Source: a bacterium (GTDB taxonomy: Bacteria > CLD3 > SB21). From it: DNA of 64,000 nt. The stretch is taken from assembly GCA_013360215.1 (NCBI GenBank), contig JABWCP010000007.1, positions 1 through 64,000 of the forward strand, in the 5' to 3' direction. Positions 1 to 8,979 of this stretch are shown in pieces. The notes beneath the pieces were generated by a model that did no database searches, had not been told where the DNA came from, and saw only the letters and a program-made list of their open reading frames with translations. Each line of letters starts with the position of its first letter. Positions within the stretch are counted from its first letter, which is position 1. The translations under genes and the position numbers were made by a program.

Positions 1-309
1 GTTCAAACGTACGTTGAACACCATGGTTTTTCAGTTGTACGCGAATTAGTCGGTCACGGGATAGGACGCGAATTACACGAAGATCCTCAGGTTCCAAATT
101 TCGGCAAAGCCGGTACCGGAGCGCGGCTCAAAGAAGGTATGGTATTTTGTGTTGAGCCGATGGTCAATGCTGGAACTTATGAAGTGTATACAGCAAAAGA
201 TAACTGGACTATCCATACGAAAGACGGAAAACCGTCAGCGCATTTTGAACATACGGTAGTAGTAACATCAAACGGACCGGAAATTTTAACACAGTCCGAT
301 TTATTTTAA
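1..309 (+). CDS. map: Methionine aminopeptidase type I, C-terminal part (5' end outside window)
   Basis: Partial gene; only the last 102 codons are present, in frame from base 1. The enzyme removes the initiator methionine from nascent proteins. The visible part has the family's GHGIG metal-site histidine segment, then [10 protein letters not shown], the glutamate stretch MVFCVEPM and the terminal HFEHTVVV segment, in the usual order for a type I enzyme. It lies directly upstream of infA and rpmJ, the standard map-infA-rpmJ-rpsM order of the bacterial ribosomal protein cluster, which supports the call. The N-terminal half cannot be judged. Confidence 0.95.
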   Translation, partial: VQTYVEHHGFSVVRELVGHGIGRELHEDPQVPNFGKAGTGARLKEGMVFCVEPMVNAGTYEVYTAKDNWTIHTKDGKPSAHFEHTVVVTSNGPEILTQSDLF

Positions 310-318
310 AAATATCTA

Positions 319-346
319 TTGATTTTTTAATTTTTTTTTATATATT
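319..346 (+). promoter_or_regulatory. Possible sigma-70-type promoter before infA
   Basis: TTGATT and TATATT are separated by 16 bases in an AT-rich stretch right after map. The leader that follows (about 350-403) holds two short hairpins, CCCA/TGGG at 352-363 and ATTGT/ACAAT at 364-378, before the infA ribosome site. AT-rich DNA makes chance matches likely, so this is a candidate only. Confidence 0.3.
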
Positions 347-403
347 GGTAGCCCATTTGTGGGATTGTTTTTACAATAACTTACGTTGGAACGGAGTTAA
401 AAC

Positions 404-622
404 TTGGCAAAAGAAGGATTGATCAAAGTTGACGGGACGATACTTGAGACTTTGCCTAATGCCACGTTTATTGTAAAGCTTGAAAATGGTCACCAGGTTC
501 ATGCGCACATCAGTGGAAAAATGCGTATGAATTTTATTCGGATTCTGCCCGGCGATAAGGTAACGATTGAATTATCACCGTACGACTTATCCCGCGGGCG
601 CATCACGTATCGCTATAAATAA
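404..622 (+). CDS. infA: Translation initiation factor IF-1
   Basis: A 72-residue protein, the normal IF-1 length. IF-1 is a single OB-fold protein that binds the ribosomal A site with IF-2 and IF-3 during initiation. The family signatures are all present: an N-terminal [13 protein letters not shown], the central [14 protein letters not shown] segment and the [25 protein letters not shown] tail in two pieces. The start is TTG, set by a GGAG at 393-396 at good spacing. It sits between map and rpmJ as in most bacteria. Confidence 0.97.
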   Translation: MAKEGLIKVDGTILETLPNATFIVKLENGHQVHAHISGKMRMNFIRILPGDKVTIELSPYDLSRGRITYRYK

Positions 623-634
623 TGGAGTTACGAT

Positions 635-748
635 ATGAAAGTCAGATCGTCCGTTCGTAAAATTTGTGTAAAGTGTAAGATCATCCGTCGCAAAGGTGTT
701 GTTCGCGTGATTTGCGACAATAAAAAACACAAACAGCGTCAAGGTTAA
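635..748 (+). CDS. rpmJ: Ribosomal protein bL36
   Basis: A 37-residue protein beginning [15 protein letters not shown] and ending KKHKQRQG. It is the smallest large-subunit protein and binds 23S rRNA. The zinc-ribbon residues C11, C14, C27 and H32 are visible, so this is the Cys-containing (zinc, C+) form. A GGAG lies seven bases before the ATG. The gene falls between infA and rpsM, its standard position. Confidence 0.96.
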   Translation: MKVRSSVRKICVKCKIIRRKGVVRVICDNKKHKQRQG

Positions 749-773
749 TATTTAAATTTTAGGGAGAACCGCT

Positions 774-1157
774 TTGGCCCGTATAGCAGGTATAGAATTA
801 CCCAAAGACAAACGCGCATTTGTTGCGTTGACGTACATCTACGGCATCGGCCGCACTACGGCAAAAGATATTTTGAAAAAAGCCGGTGTGGATGAGATGA
901 AAAAGATCAAAGATCTTACGCCGGATGAAGAAAACAAGATCCGTACGATCATCAATGATAATATCAAAGTTGAAGGCGCACTGCGTTCAGAAAATGCGCT
1001 CAACATCAAACGTTTGATGGACATCGGTTCCTACCGCGGTCTGCGTCACCGTCGCGGTCTGCCCGCGCGTGGTCAACGTACACGTACCAATTCCCGTACG
1101 CGTAAAGGTAAACGTAAGACGATCGGCGGTCTCAAGAAAGTCGAAGCAAAGAAGTAA
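774..1157 (+). CDS. rpsM: Ribosomal protein uS13
   Basis: 127 residues, typical for bacterial S13, which sits in the 30S head and contacts the P-site tRNA and 50S bridge. [10 protein letters not shown] at the start, the helix-hairpin-helix-like [14 protein letters not shown], and the basic tail [19 protein letters not shown] are diagnostic. The start codon is TTG, preceded by AGGGAG at 761-766. It opens the rpsM-rpsK-rpsD-rpoA-rplQ order of the alpha operon. Confidence 0.97.
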   Translation: MARIAGIELPKDKRAFVALTYIYGIGRTTAKDILKKAGVDEMKKIKDLTPDEENKIRTIINDNIKVEGALRSENALNIKRLMDIGSYRGLRHRRGLPARGQRTRTNSRTRKGKRKTIGGLKKVEAKK

Positions 1158-1184
1158 TTGAATTTTTGATCCAAGGAGAGAACT

Positions 1185-1595
1185 TTGGCCAAGCAAAATC
1201 CGCAGCAGCAACAGGCTGCCGCATTGCCGCGTAAAAAGAAGAAACTGATCGAATCCACGGGCGTTGCCGTGATTCGTGCTACGTTTAACAACACGATCGT
1301 AACTTTGACCAACAGCCACGGTGAAGTGATTTCGTGGTGTACATCCGGAAAGATGGGTTTCCGCGGTTCCAAAAAGAGCACGCCTTTCGCCGCACAGGTT
1401 GCCGCTGAAACGGCCGCTAAAACGGCAATTGATATGGGATTGAAAAAAGTCGAAGTGCGCGTCAAAGGCCCCGGTGCCGGTCGTGAGTCAGCGATTCGTT
1501 CGCTGCAAGCGGCAGGTTTGGAGATTACGGCGATTCGCGACTTGACGCCTATCCCGCACAATGGATGCCGTCCGCCGAAGAAACGCCGCGTATAA
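1185..1595 (+). CDS. rpsK: Ribosomal protein uS11
   Basis: 136 residues; S11 lies on the 30S platform near the mRNA exit. Conserved parts include [17 protein letters not shown], the [21 protein letters not shown] region, [15 protein letters not shown] and the C-terminal [16 protein letters not shown] low-complexity N-terminal extension with four consecutive glutamines precedes the conserved core. The start is TTG, chosen because GGAGAG lies at 1173-1179 and rpsM and rpsK use the same start type. Confidence 0.97.
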   Translation: MAKQNPQQQQAAALPRKKKKLIESTGVAVIRATFNNTIVTLTNSHGEVISWCTSGKMGFRGSKKSTPFAAQVAAETAAKTAIDMGLKKVEVRVKGPGAGRESAIRSLQAAGLEITAIRDLTPIPHNGCRPPKKRRV

Positions 1596-1630
1596 AACAC
1601 GACTGAAGATACAATTTTAGGAGATATTTA

Positions 1631-2254
1631 ATGGCCAGATATACGGATGCCGTTTGCAAACTGTGCCGCCGCGAAGGCGAAAAGCTTTTTCTCAAAGGCA
1701 CAAAATGCTTGACGGATAAATGCCCGATCGAACGCCGCAACTACCCTCCGGGTGAGCACGGCGACAAACGTTCTAAACCCTCGGGTTACAGCATTCAGCT
1801 GCGTGAAAAACAAAAACTGCGTCGTATTTACGGCGTATTGGAACGCCAATTCCGTCGCTATTTTGAAAAAGCCGAACGTGCCAAAGGTGTAACCGGTACG
1901 GCGTTGCTTCAAATTCTTGAAACACGTCTTGACAACATGGTATATCGCTTTGGTTTTGCTTCTTCACGTTCGCAAGCACGTCAGCTCGTACTGCACCGTC
2001 ATGTCGAAGTTAACGGCAAACTCGTAACGGCGCCTTCGTATCAGGTCAAACCCGGCGACGATGTGTCTATTCGCGAGGGCAGCAAAAAAATGGCGTTGAT
2101 CCACGGATCGCTGAAACGTCAAAAAGAAACATCCCTGAACTGGATTGATGTGGATAAAGCTTCGCTCAAAGGCAAATTTTTGAATATGCCTGAACGCGAA
2201 CAGATCCCTGTGGATGTCAAAGAACAACTCATCGTTGAGTTGTACTCGAAGTAA
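1631..2254 (+). CDS. rpsD: Ribosomal protein uS4
   Basis: 207 residues. S4 is a primary 16S rRNA binder that nucleates 30S assembly and often regulates the alpha operon. The N-terminus carries C9, C12, C26 and C31, the four-cysteine zinc site of the C+ S4 type. The S4 RNA-binding domain covers about residues 97-160 (LETRLDNMVYRFGFASSRSQARQLV). The GGAG at 1620-1623 and ATG fix the start. Whether this S4 represses the operon cannot be told from sequence. Confidence 0.97.
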   Translation: MARYTDAVCKLCRREGEKLFLKGTKCLTDKCPIERRNYPPGEHGDKRSKPSGYSIQLREKQKLRRIYGVLERQFRRYFEKAERAKGVTGTALLQILETRLDNMVYRFGFASSRSQARQLVLHRHVEVNGKLVTAPSYQVKPGDDVSIREGSKKMALIHGSLKRQKETSLNWIDVDKASLKGKFLNMPEREQIPVDVKEQLIVELYSK

Positions 2255-2317
2255 TTCAATAACGAATACGACGCTTTTTATATAAAACGTCTAATCTCTA
2301 AATGAGGAGATTCTATA

Positions 2318-3310
2318 GTGCAGAACTGGGCAGGACTTCAGATGCCGGAGCGCATCGAACTCGACGAGTCGTCCTACACGACTACATACGGTAAGTTTAT
2401 TATTCAGCCTCTCGAACGCGGATTCGGCGTCACGATCGGCAATTCGCTTCGCCGTGTACTTTTGTCGTCGCTCCCGGGTGCCGCGATCACCGCCATCAAA
2501 ATCGAAGGCGTGCTTCACGAACTCTCCACAATTCCCGGCGTTGCAGAAGACGTTGCGGAAATGGTGCTTAATCTCAAGGGTGTGCGCTTTAAATTGCACA
2601 ATAAAAAACCGGATAAAGTTTCGATTCGCCTCAAAGGACCGCACAAATTTACGGCGGCTGATATCCAAAAAGCTTCCAACGGCATTGATTTTGAAGTACT
2701 CAATCCGGATCACGTCATTGCGACGCTCAGCAAAGAAGCAAATGTCGAAATGGAAATCCGTATCGGTCGCGGCAAAGGCTGGGTAACTGCGGAGGAAAAT
2801 AAATTCCCCGACATGCCTATCGGCACGGTACCGATTGATTCGATTTTCAATCCGATCAAAAATGTACGTTTTACTATCGACAGTACACGCGTCGGTCAGC
2901 ATACCGACTATGAAAAACTGACCCTCGAAGTCACGACGGACGGCAGCATTACACCGGATGATGCACTGACTATTGCCGCACGCTTATTCCGCGACCATAT
3001 TCAACTTTTCATTAACTTTGAAATGGAAGATGAAAATGCCGACGGTGAAGTCGAAGATCAAGAAGCCGCGCGCATTCGTCAGCTCCTTAAGATGAGCGTT
3101 GATGAATTGGAATTGTCGGTGCGTTCGCATAATTGTTTACGTGCAGCGGGCATCAAGACTATCGGTGATCTTGTCAGCAAAAACGAATCGGAAATGCTTA
3201 AATATCGCAATTTTGGTCGTAAGTCGCTGACCGAGTTAACCAAGATTCTCGAAGAGCGCAATATGAGTTTCGGCATGGATGTCAGCAAATACTACAACGG
3301 TGAAGAATAA
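2318..3310 (+). CDS. rpoA: RNA polymerase alpha subunit
   Basis: 330 residues, full length. Alpha dimerises through its N-terminal domain to assemble beta and beta-prime; its C-terminal domain binds UP elements and activators. The N-terminal domain runs to about residue 235 (GFGVTIGNSLRRVLLSS is diagnostic). A short acidic linker (EDENADGEVEDQE) follows, then the helix-hairpin-helix C-terminal domain with SVRSHNCLRAAGIKTIGDLV and NFGRKSLTELTKIL. The start is GTG, preceded by GAGGAG at 2304-2309. Confidence 0.98.
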   Translation: MQNWAGLQMPERIELDESSYTTTYGKFIIQPLERGFGVTIGNSLRRVLLSSLPGAAITAIKIEGVLHELSTIPGVAEDVAEMVLNLKGVRFKLHNKKPDKVSIRLKGPHKFTAADIQKASNGIDFEVLNPDHVIATLSKEANVEMEIRIGRGKGWVTAEENKFPDMPIGTVPIDSIFNPIKNVRFTIDSTRVGQHTDYEKLTLEVTTDGSITPDDALTIAARLFRDHIQLFINFEMEDENADGEVEDQEAARIRQLLKMSVDELELSVRSHNCLRAAGIKTIGDLVSKNESEMLKYRNFGRKSLTELTKILEERNMSFGMDVSKYYNGEE

Positions 3311-3334
3311 TTTTAATTTGGCATTAGAGGAACG

Positions 3335-3901
3335 ATGAGACACGGTAAGAAACAAATAAAGCTGAGCAAAACGGCAAGTCACCGTCAGGCTCTGATCAAA
3401 AGTTTGTGCAACGAACTTTTCCGTCATAAACGTATTGTGACGACTATTTCCAAGGCGAAAGCGGCTCGTATGACGGCTGAACGCTTGATCATGTTTGCCA
3501 AAAAAGGTGATCTGGCAGCGCGTCGTATATTGATTAGCCGCCTCGGTAACGCCCGATTGGTAACGGCGCATAAACATGTTACCGATAAAAAAGAACTTTC
3601 CAAGACCGTAATTCATGAACTCATCAACGAAATCGCACCGAAGATGAAGGAACTGGATGCTCAGCGTAAAGCTAAAAATGCATCTTATACCGGCGGCGGC
3701 TATACACGCGTTCTGCGTTTGGGTCTGCGTAAAGGTGATGCGACGGAAATGGCTGTTTTGGAATTAGTCGGTTATGAAACGGCTTCCATTGATAAACAAA
3801 ACAAAGCCATCGAAGCCAAGGAAGCTAAAGCTCAACGCGCCAAATCGCTGGCTGAACGTATCAAAGCAAAAAAAGAAGAAGCTCAAAAAGAATCCAAGTA
3901 A
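3335..3901 (+). CDS. rplQ: Ribosomal protein bL17 with long C-terminal tail
   Basis: 188 residues against roughly 115-130 for many L17 proteins. L17 sits near the polypeptide exit tunnel. The conserved core MRHGKKQIKLSKTASHRQAL and the GGYTRVLRLGLRKGDATEMAVLEL segment occupy about residues 1-146. The remaining 40 or so residues are an Ala/Lys/Glu-rich tail (EAKEAKAQRAKSLAERIKAK) that should be helical or disordered. The next gene starts with a similar Lys/Ala-rich stretch. The gene closes the canonical alpha operon order. Confidence 0.95.
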   Translation: MRHGKKQIKLSKTASHRQALIKSLCNELFRHKRIVTTISKAKAARMTAERLIMFAKKGDLAARRILISRLGNARLVTAHKHVTDKKELSKTVIHELINEIAPKMKELDAQRKAKNASYTGGGYTRVLRLGLRKGDATEMAVLELVGYETASIDKQNKAIEAKEAKAQRAKSLAERIKAKKEEAQKESK

Positions 3902-3920
3902 GTTTTAGATAGAGGTAAAA

Positions 3921-4247
3921 ATGCCCCGTACCAAAAAAGAAGCTGCGGACGAGAAAGAAACGAAAGCCCCGAAGAAAAAAGCGGCGGCTCCGCGTAAGAA
4001 AAAAGAAGAAGTCAAAACGGAAGCTAAAGCTACCGTAAGTAAAAAAACCGAAGCGGCTAGCGAAGTATTATTGCCTAAAATTCAATGCTTTGCACCGGGC
4101 AAAAAAACTATCTGCGCGCATCTAATGACCTCCGGTCATGCACACCAGTGCGCGGCTAAACGTTTGCCTAACGGAAAACTTTCAACTGTGCGTTCAGGTA
4201 AAAAGCGTCGTTGTGAGTTTTATCAGGAAACGGCCTACAACGGTTAA
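3921..4247 (+). CDS. Unrecognised Lys/Ala-rich protein with a C-terminal Cys/His domain
   Basis: I do not recognise this 108-residue protein. Residues 1-45 are Lys/Ala/Glu-rich and histone-H1-like in composition (KAPKKKAAAPRKKK). From about residue 50 a compact domain carries C56, C65, C77 and C98 with H67, H73 and H75, a plausible zinc site, and ends RRCEFYQETAYNG. It starts 19 bases after rplQ with AGAGGT as ribosome site and is the last gene before the operon terminator, so it is probably cotranscribed with the ribosomal genes. That suggests a ribosome-, RNA- or nucleoid-associated role, but this is inference. Confidence 0.75.
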   Translation: MPRTKKEAADEKETKAPKKKAAAPRKKKEEVKTEAKATVSKKTEAASEVLLPKIQCFAPGKKTICAHLMTSGHAHQCAAKRLPNGKLSTVRSGKKRRCEFYQETAYNG

Positions 4248-4268
4248 TTAGATCTCGGAAATTTTTAT

Positions 4269-4304
4269 AAGGCGTTCATATTTATGAACGCCTTTTTTGT
4301 TTTT
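4269..4304 (+). terminator. Intrinsic terminator of the ribosomal operon
   Basis: A perfect 12-bp stem (4269-4280 with 4283-4294, ends AAGGCGTTCAT and its complement) with a tight loop is followed by a T-rich run. It lies 22 bases after the last gene of the alpha operon. Confidence 0.9.
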
Positions 4305-4331
4305 GTAGTATGTAAAATGCATTCCAATATG

Positions 4332-4337
4332 TATAAT
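4332..4337 (+). promoter_or_regulatory. Possible -10 element before the GHL10 gene
   Basis: A consensus TATAAT lies just after the ribosomal terminator and 39 bases before the next start. No convincing -35 is seen at 16-18 bases. Confidence 0.3.
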
Positions 4338-4376
4338 AAACGATCATTGGAAATTAACCAAATAGCCGAATAGCGA

Positions 4377-5507
4377 ATGAAATTATTGAGTAAATATTTA
4401 TTTATTGGCTTTGTGCTGTTGTCATATGGATTGCCGTCCAACGTAACCGTAGCACAAGAGAAGGCGAGAATAAAAGCAATATGGGTAGTCCGAGATATTT
4501 TAAAATCTAAGATTGAAATTGATCGCATGTTGTCCTTTTGTGATCAAAACGGAATCACGGATGTTTTTTTGCAAGTACGCGGTCGCGGTGATGCATATTA
4601 TAATTCCGATTTTGTGGTTAAAGCCGAAGGCCTTGATCCGGCGTTTGATCCATTGCAGTACGTGATCGAAAAGAACAGATTAAAAAAAATAAAAATTCAT
4701 TTATGGCTGAATGTGTTTTATTTATGGTCATCCGAAAAAAATCCGGTCCATCCCGACCATCTTTTTTACACACAACCTGATTGGGCCGCTGTCAATGCTC
4801 AAGGACAGTCCATGTCGGTTGAAGGAACAAAAAAACTAATTGCCAAGCGACTCGAAGGCGTTTTTATCTCACCTGCAATCCAGGAGTTCCAAGATTATTT
4901 TTCAGCTGTAGTAAAAGAATTGATATCTAAGTATCCTGTTGACGGTATTCATTTTGACTATATCCGTTACCCTGAGGCGGACTATGATTATTCTACATCC
5001 ATGCGTAGTCGCTTTATCTTAGAATATCATTGGGATCCTTTAGCCGAAACATTAAATGCCTGGCAGGACAGTATTTGGACGCGCTTTAGGAAAGGAATTA
5101 TCGAAGATTATGTTGCCTGCTTATATACACAAATCAAAAAGGCCGATTCGTCCATTGCGGTTTCAGCGGCCGTATGGGCGTCACAAGACGATGCCCAAAA
5201 TCGTGTCCTTCAAGATTGGCCGGAATGGATAAAGTCAAACTGTTTAGATTTTGCTGTGCCTATGAATTATGCGACGGATAACGGAGAATTTGAAAAACGT
5301 ATCCGGGATGCGGTAATAAAATTAGGCGCATCCGATACCCAAAAAATCATTATGGGTGTTTCTTTGTATAATCAACCGGTAAAAAACGCCGAAGAGAAAT
5401 TGAGAATATGTCGTAAATATGGTTTTGCCGGAGTATCATTTTTTTCTTATGAGACACTCCGTACGCAGAAAGAGTATAAAGCGCTTGTCAAAAATTTTAA
5501 TCATTAA
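4377..5507 (+). CDS. Glycosyl hydrolase-like family 10 (GHL10/DUF187) protein, exported
   Basis: 376 residues with an N-terminal signal peptide (about residues 1-26, MKLLSKYLFIGFVLLSYG then a VAQ cut region). The rest is a TIM-barrel domain of the GHL10/DUF187 type: KAIWVVRDIL, FLQVRGRGDAYY, HLWLNVFYLW and DGIHFDYIRYP are family-like blocks. Members are predicted extracytoplasmic glycosidases, often acting on cell-wall sugars; the true substrate is unknown. It begins a plus-strand run after the ribosomal terminator, 11 bases before a sensor kinase gene. No clear Shine-Dalgarno precedes the ATG. Confidence 0.8.
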   Translation: MKLLSKYLFIGFVLLSYGLPSNVTVAQEKARIKAIWVVRDILKSKIEIDRMLSFCDQNGITDVFLQVRGRGDAYYNSDFVVKAEGLDPAFDPLQYVIEKNRLKKIKIHLWLNVFYLWSSEKNPVHPDHLFYTQPDWAAVNAQGQSMSVEGTKKLIAKRLEGVFISPAIQEFQDYFSAVVKELISKYPVDGIHFDYIRYPEADYDYSTSMRSRFILEYHWDPLAETLNAWQDSIWTRFRKGIIEDYVACLYTQIKKADSSIAVSAAVWASQDDAQNRVLQDWPEWIKSNCLDFAVPMNYATDNGEFEKRIRDAVIKLGASDTQKIIMGVSLYNQPVKNAEEKLRICRKYGFAGVSFFSYETLRTQKEYKALVKNFNH

Positions 5508-5518
5508 CTTATAACATC

Positions 5519-7408
5519 ATGCGCATCATTAATTCCTTATTCGTTATTACGGCTTTAATCCGGTGCGATCTTACTGCACAAGAAGTTGATGCCGATTCTT
5601 TGTTGCGCAAACTGCGCGCTTATCCAATCCGTGATTCAGCACGCGTGGAAATTTTGACAGATATCTGTGCCGCGTTGACATTCAAAGAGCCGGACAGCGT
5701 TTTGATATACGCTGAAGAGGCGCTGATCATTTCCAAAGAAATCGGATACGAGTACGGGATTGCAACAGCCATCAACTGCCGCGGTATGGCATACTATCAA
5801 AAGGGCGACCTGACGAAAGCGATGGAGAATTATTTGCAAGCGTCGGATTATGTCAAACAGCATCGCATTCGTAACCCGCGTCTGGATTACGCCGATTTTG
5901 TTATCCTAAATAACATAGCAATCGTCTACAACAATAAACAACTTGTAGACGAAGCGTTGGCTATTCACTTCCAACAGATCGAACTTTTGCCGCTGATTAG
6001 CGCTAACCCTATTCATTATGCAGCATTGTATACCAATATCGGCGGGTGTTATGGTAATAAGAAAATGTTTGCCGAAGGTATCCGTTGGTTTGAAAAGGTT
6101 GATTCGATCGCCAAGGTATATAACATACCTTATGGAACATCCATCGCCATGCTCAATATCGCAGCGAATTATAATAACATGAAATTATACAGCAAGGCGA
6201 TTACGAGCTTTCGTCAATCCCTCACCATAGCGCAAGCGTTGCGTATAGCGGATACAGAATCGGCATGTCATAACGGATTGGGTGTCGCCTACAGCGAAAC
6301 GGGTCGTTGGGCGGAAGCTGTACTAAGCTTTGAAGCCGGTGCGGAGGTAGCCAAGCGATCCGGATTATTGAGTAATGCGATGACGGCGTATCAAGGTTTG
6401 GCACGTGCCGCGGTACAAACGGGCGATTTTCGAAAGGCATATGAGGCGCAGATGCAGTATCAGCAAATCAATGACAGCCTTTTGAGTATAGAAAAAACAA
6501 AATCCCTGCAAGAGCTCATCACGCGCTATGAAACAGAGAAAAAAGAAATAACAATTCGCGAGCAGCAAGAGCGCCTGAAAGTCCAGTCGCTGGAAAGCGA
6601 TCGAAAAAATATACTGATCGTAGGAATTATATTACTGCTTGCCGTCGTCGGGGGCGCTTCATTTTTTTATATACAAACCCTACAGGCCCGCAAGAAAAAT
6701 GAAATACTCAGTATGCAGATGATCGCTGCCGAAAAAAGTAAAGCAATGGAAGTGGCTATAGCTCAATCCGAATTGAAGGGGCTTAAATCCCAAATGAATC
6801 CGCACTTCATATATAACGTACTCAATTCGATACAGAGTTTCGTATATGCCAATCAAAAAAACGAAGCCAGTGAAAATCTCAGTAAATTTTCCGATCTGAT
6901 GCGTAAAACACTGGAGAACAGCGGCCGACAATGGATAACACTGCACGAGGAGACCGAATATCTTTTCCGTTATTTGGAGTTGGAAGCGCTTTGTGCGGAT
7001 CATGCTTTTCAATATGAAATCGTTGTTGAGCCGGGATTAGATCCTTATACAGTCGAAGTTCCGGCTATGGTCATACAACCCTTTGCCGAAAATGCGATCA
7101 AACACGGCCTGCTGCACAAATCGGGTTCCAAAAAACTCAGCATTCGTTTTGAAAAAAATTTATCGGGAAACGATCTGCGTGTTGTGATCGAAGATAACGG
7201 AATCGGTCGCGCTGCGTCAGCGGAAATCAATGCGCGTAACGGCAAAAAGCCGCGCTCATTTGCCACGCAAGCCACGGCGGAACGCATCGCGTTATTGAGT
7301 CAGCTGCAATCGCGGTCCATTGAGTGTCAATTTACTGACAAGCTGTCGGAACATGGAGCCGCAGGTACACGCGTTGATATAGTCTTTCCTTTGGAGGACA
7401 GAGCATGA
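5519..7408 (+). CDS. TPR-containing LytS-type sensor histidine kinase
   Basis: 629 residues. After a short N-terminal signal-like segment come TPR-like helical repeats (about residues 40-330), a coiled coil, one membrane helix (about 363-383, ILIVGIILLLAVVGG) and a second coiled coil. The His_kinase (LytS/YehU) domain follows: SQMNPHFIYNVLNSIQSF with H429 as the likely phosphorylated histidine. The HATPase region has QPFAENAIKHG and EDNGIGR. This TPR-TM-kinase plan is common in Bacteroidota-like genomes. The stop overlaps the start of the LytTR regulator by four bases, so the pair is translationally coupled. The signal is unknown. Confidence 0.9.
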   Translation: MRIINSLFVITALIRCDLTAQEVDADSLLRKLRAYPIRDSARVEILTDICAALTFKEPDSVLIYAEEALIISKEIGYEYGIATAINCRGMAYYQKGDLTKAMENYLQASDYVKQHRIRNPRLDYADFVILNNIAIVYNNKQLVDEALAIHFQQIELLPLISANPIHYAALYTNIGGCYGNKKMFAEGIRWFEKVDSIAKVYNIPYGTSIAMLNIAANYNNMKLYSKAITSFRQSLTIAQALRIADTESACHNGLGVAYSETGRWAEAVLSFEAGAEVAKRSGLLSNAMTAYQGLARAAVQTGDFRKAYEAQMQYQQINDSLLSIEKTKSLQELITRYETEKKEITIREQQERLKVQSLESDRKNILIVGIILLLAVVGGASFFYIQTLQARKKNEILSMQMIAAEKSKAMEVAIAQSELKGLKSQMNPHFIYNVLNSIQSFVYANQKNEASENLSKFSDLMRKTLENSGRQWITLHEETEYLFRYLELEALCADHAFQYEIVVEPGLDPYTVEVPAMVIQPFAENAIKHGLLHKSGSKKLSIRFEKNLSGNDLRVVIEDNGIGRAASAEINARNGKKPRSFATQATAERIALLSQLQSRSIECQFTDKLSEHGAAGTRVDIVFPLEDRA

Positions 7409-8157
7409 GTCGCCTGCGGATAATCATCATAGATGATGCCGTCAAAGCGCGTGAAACATTGCGCCTTATGATATCGGAAAACATGACCAATATTGAAATT
7501 GTCGGTGAAGCGGGTACGCTGCCGGACGGTGTAAAGCTTATTCACAAAACGAATCCGGACGTGGTATTGCTAGATATCGAAATGCCCGGCCACAGCGGTC
7601 TAGAGATACTCGATTTTTTCTCTCCTGAACGGATGCATTTTAAAATAATTTTTGTCACGGCGTATGCCGAACATGCCGTACGTGCATTTGAACTTTCGGC
7701 CGTGGATTATATTTTAAAGCCGGTAAGTCCCAATCGCCTGAAGCAAGCACTGGATAAAGTAACCCTCGGTCAAATCAACGCAGAACAGTATCAGGTACTC
7801 AAAGAACAAACAGCAGGAACATGGAATAAAATCGCATTAAAAACCGGTGACGGTATTGTTTTTATACCGACCGATCAGATCATATATCTCAAAGCAGAAG
7901 GCGCATACACTAAATTTATATTAATGAAACAAGAGCCTATTTTAGTTTCCAAAAATCTGGCCGAATATGAAAAACTGCAATCGGCAGGCCCTTTTGTCCG
8001 TGCAGGCCGTTCCATCATCCTCAATCTGTCGCGTATCAAAAAAATAGGCAAAGCTTCTGATGGCAGTGTTACGATGGATAACGGCGATACACTGGCGATC
8101 GGCGATGAAACGTATAAACAATTAGTCGAAGCCATCAAAACCATCAAATTGGGTTAA
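7405..8157 (+). CDS. LytTR-family response regulator
   Basis: 250 residues: an N-terminal receiver domain (about 1-120) with acidic pair D10/D11, phosphoacceptor D57 in LLDIEMPG and the conserved K in ILKPVSP, then a LytTR DNA-binding domain (about 140-245, ending in the FVRAGRSIILNLSRIKKI type core). LytTR domains bind DNA through beta-strand loops and typically activate promoters of surface or export genes. It overlaps the upstream kinase by ATGA and is its evident partner. The target genes are unknown; nearby candidates are the genes from 8284 on. Confidence 0.93.
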   Translation: MSRLRIIIIDDAVKARETLRLMISENMTNIEIVGEAGTLPDGVKLIHKTNPDVVLLDIEMPGHSGLEILDFFSPERMHFKIIFVTAYAEHAVRAFELSAVDYILKPVSPNRLKQALDKVTLGQINAEQYQVLKEQTAGTWNKIALKTGDGIVFIPTDQIIYLKAEGAYTKFILMKQEPILVSKNLAEYEKLQSAGPFVRAGRSIILNLSRIKKIGKASDGSVTMDNGDTLAIGDETYKQLVEAIKTIKLG

Positions 8158-8209
8158 ACGTCCTCGGAAGAAATCTGATTTGGCGCATTAACCTCTTCGT
8201 ACAATCAAA

Positions 8210-8238
8210 TTGATAATCTCCGTTTATGCGGCTATATT
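8210..8238 (+). promoter_or_regulatory. Sigma-70-type promoter
   Basis: TTGATA (8210-8215) and TATATT (8233-8238) are spaced by exactly 17 bases in the 126-base gap between the LytTR gene and the next gene. It would give a leader of about 40 bases for the gene at 8284. Confidence 0.5.
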
Positions 8239-8283
8239 CAACATTACTTATTAACTTATGCTCAAAACGAGTCTGAAAGGGCT

Positions 8284-8970
8284 ATGAAGCGCATTGTATT
8301 AATATTAATTGCCGGGATTTTTACAACCGGATTTCAATCGGGAAGTACGTTGGTCGGTTATCATGCGAAGATACGCACGACGGTGTATGAAGACCTTTCG
8401 GTGGCGCGTGCGATCGAACTGAGTATGGATGCCGATTTGAAGGAAGCAGTCAAATACAAAAAAGATTTTTTCCGTAAAAACGGATACGAGCTGATCGAAA
8501 AAAATGAGAATGACCGCCTCACCATAGTCGCACAAAAAGTATTCCCGACGGCGTCGCATCGTATCGAAAAATACGAAGACGATCTGAGCGCGATCACGGT
8601 TGAAAAAGAAGGTCTGCGTTTTTCATACCGTGAGGATTTTTACACCAAAATGTTTAAGGAAGAAATCGAACGATCGGATCTACGAAACGATTTACCGGTG
8701 GCCAAGATGCTGATGGCGGATACGAAATTTGAGTTTTATATCACACTTCCCGGGAAAATTGATTCGTTGAATAGTGGTGAATTTGACAAAGCGACGGCAC
8801 ACTGGACATACGATATAGACGAATTGATGGAGCATAAATCCATGACGATGCGTGCGCATAGTACAGCCGATCGTGGGGACATTCAGATTTGGATGGTATT
8901 TTTGATTGGTGTTTTATTATTACTGATGGCCTATCTGCTGCGCATCAAGCTGCGGATGCGGGCATCGTGA
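8284..8970 (+). CDS. Unrecognised membrane-anchored protein with C-terminal membrane helix
   Basis: 228 residues, not recognised with confidence. A signal peptide-like N-terminus (MKRIVLILIAGIFTTGF) is followed by a soluble, charged domain of about 170 residues. One membrane helix comes near the C-terminus (about 201-220, MVFLIGVLLLLMAYLL) and a short basic cytoplasmic tail ends the protein. The topology, exported domain then C-terminal anchor, recalls LppM-type proteins, but I cannot confirm homology. It has its own candidate promoter and is followed after 9 bases by a STAS protein. Confidence 0.7.
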   Translation: MKRIVLILIAGIFTTGFQSGSTLVGYHAKIRTTVYEDLSVARAIELSMDADLKEAVKYKKDFFRKNGYELIEKNENDRLTIVAQKVFPTASHRIEKYEDDLSAITVEKEGLRFSYREDFYTKMFKEEIERSDLRNDLPVAKMLMADTKFEFYITLPGKIDSLNSGEFDKATAHWTYDIDELMEHKSMTMRAHSTADRGDIQIWMVFLIGVLLLLMAYLLRIKLRMRAS

Positions 8971-8979
8971 GCGAGGGAT

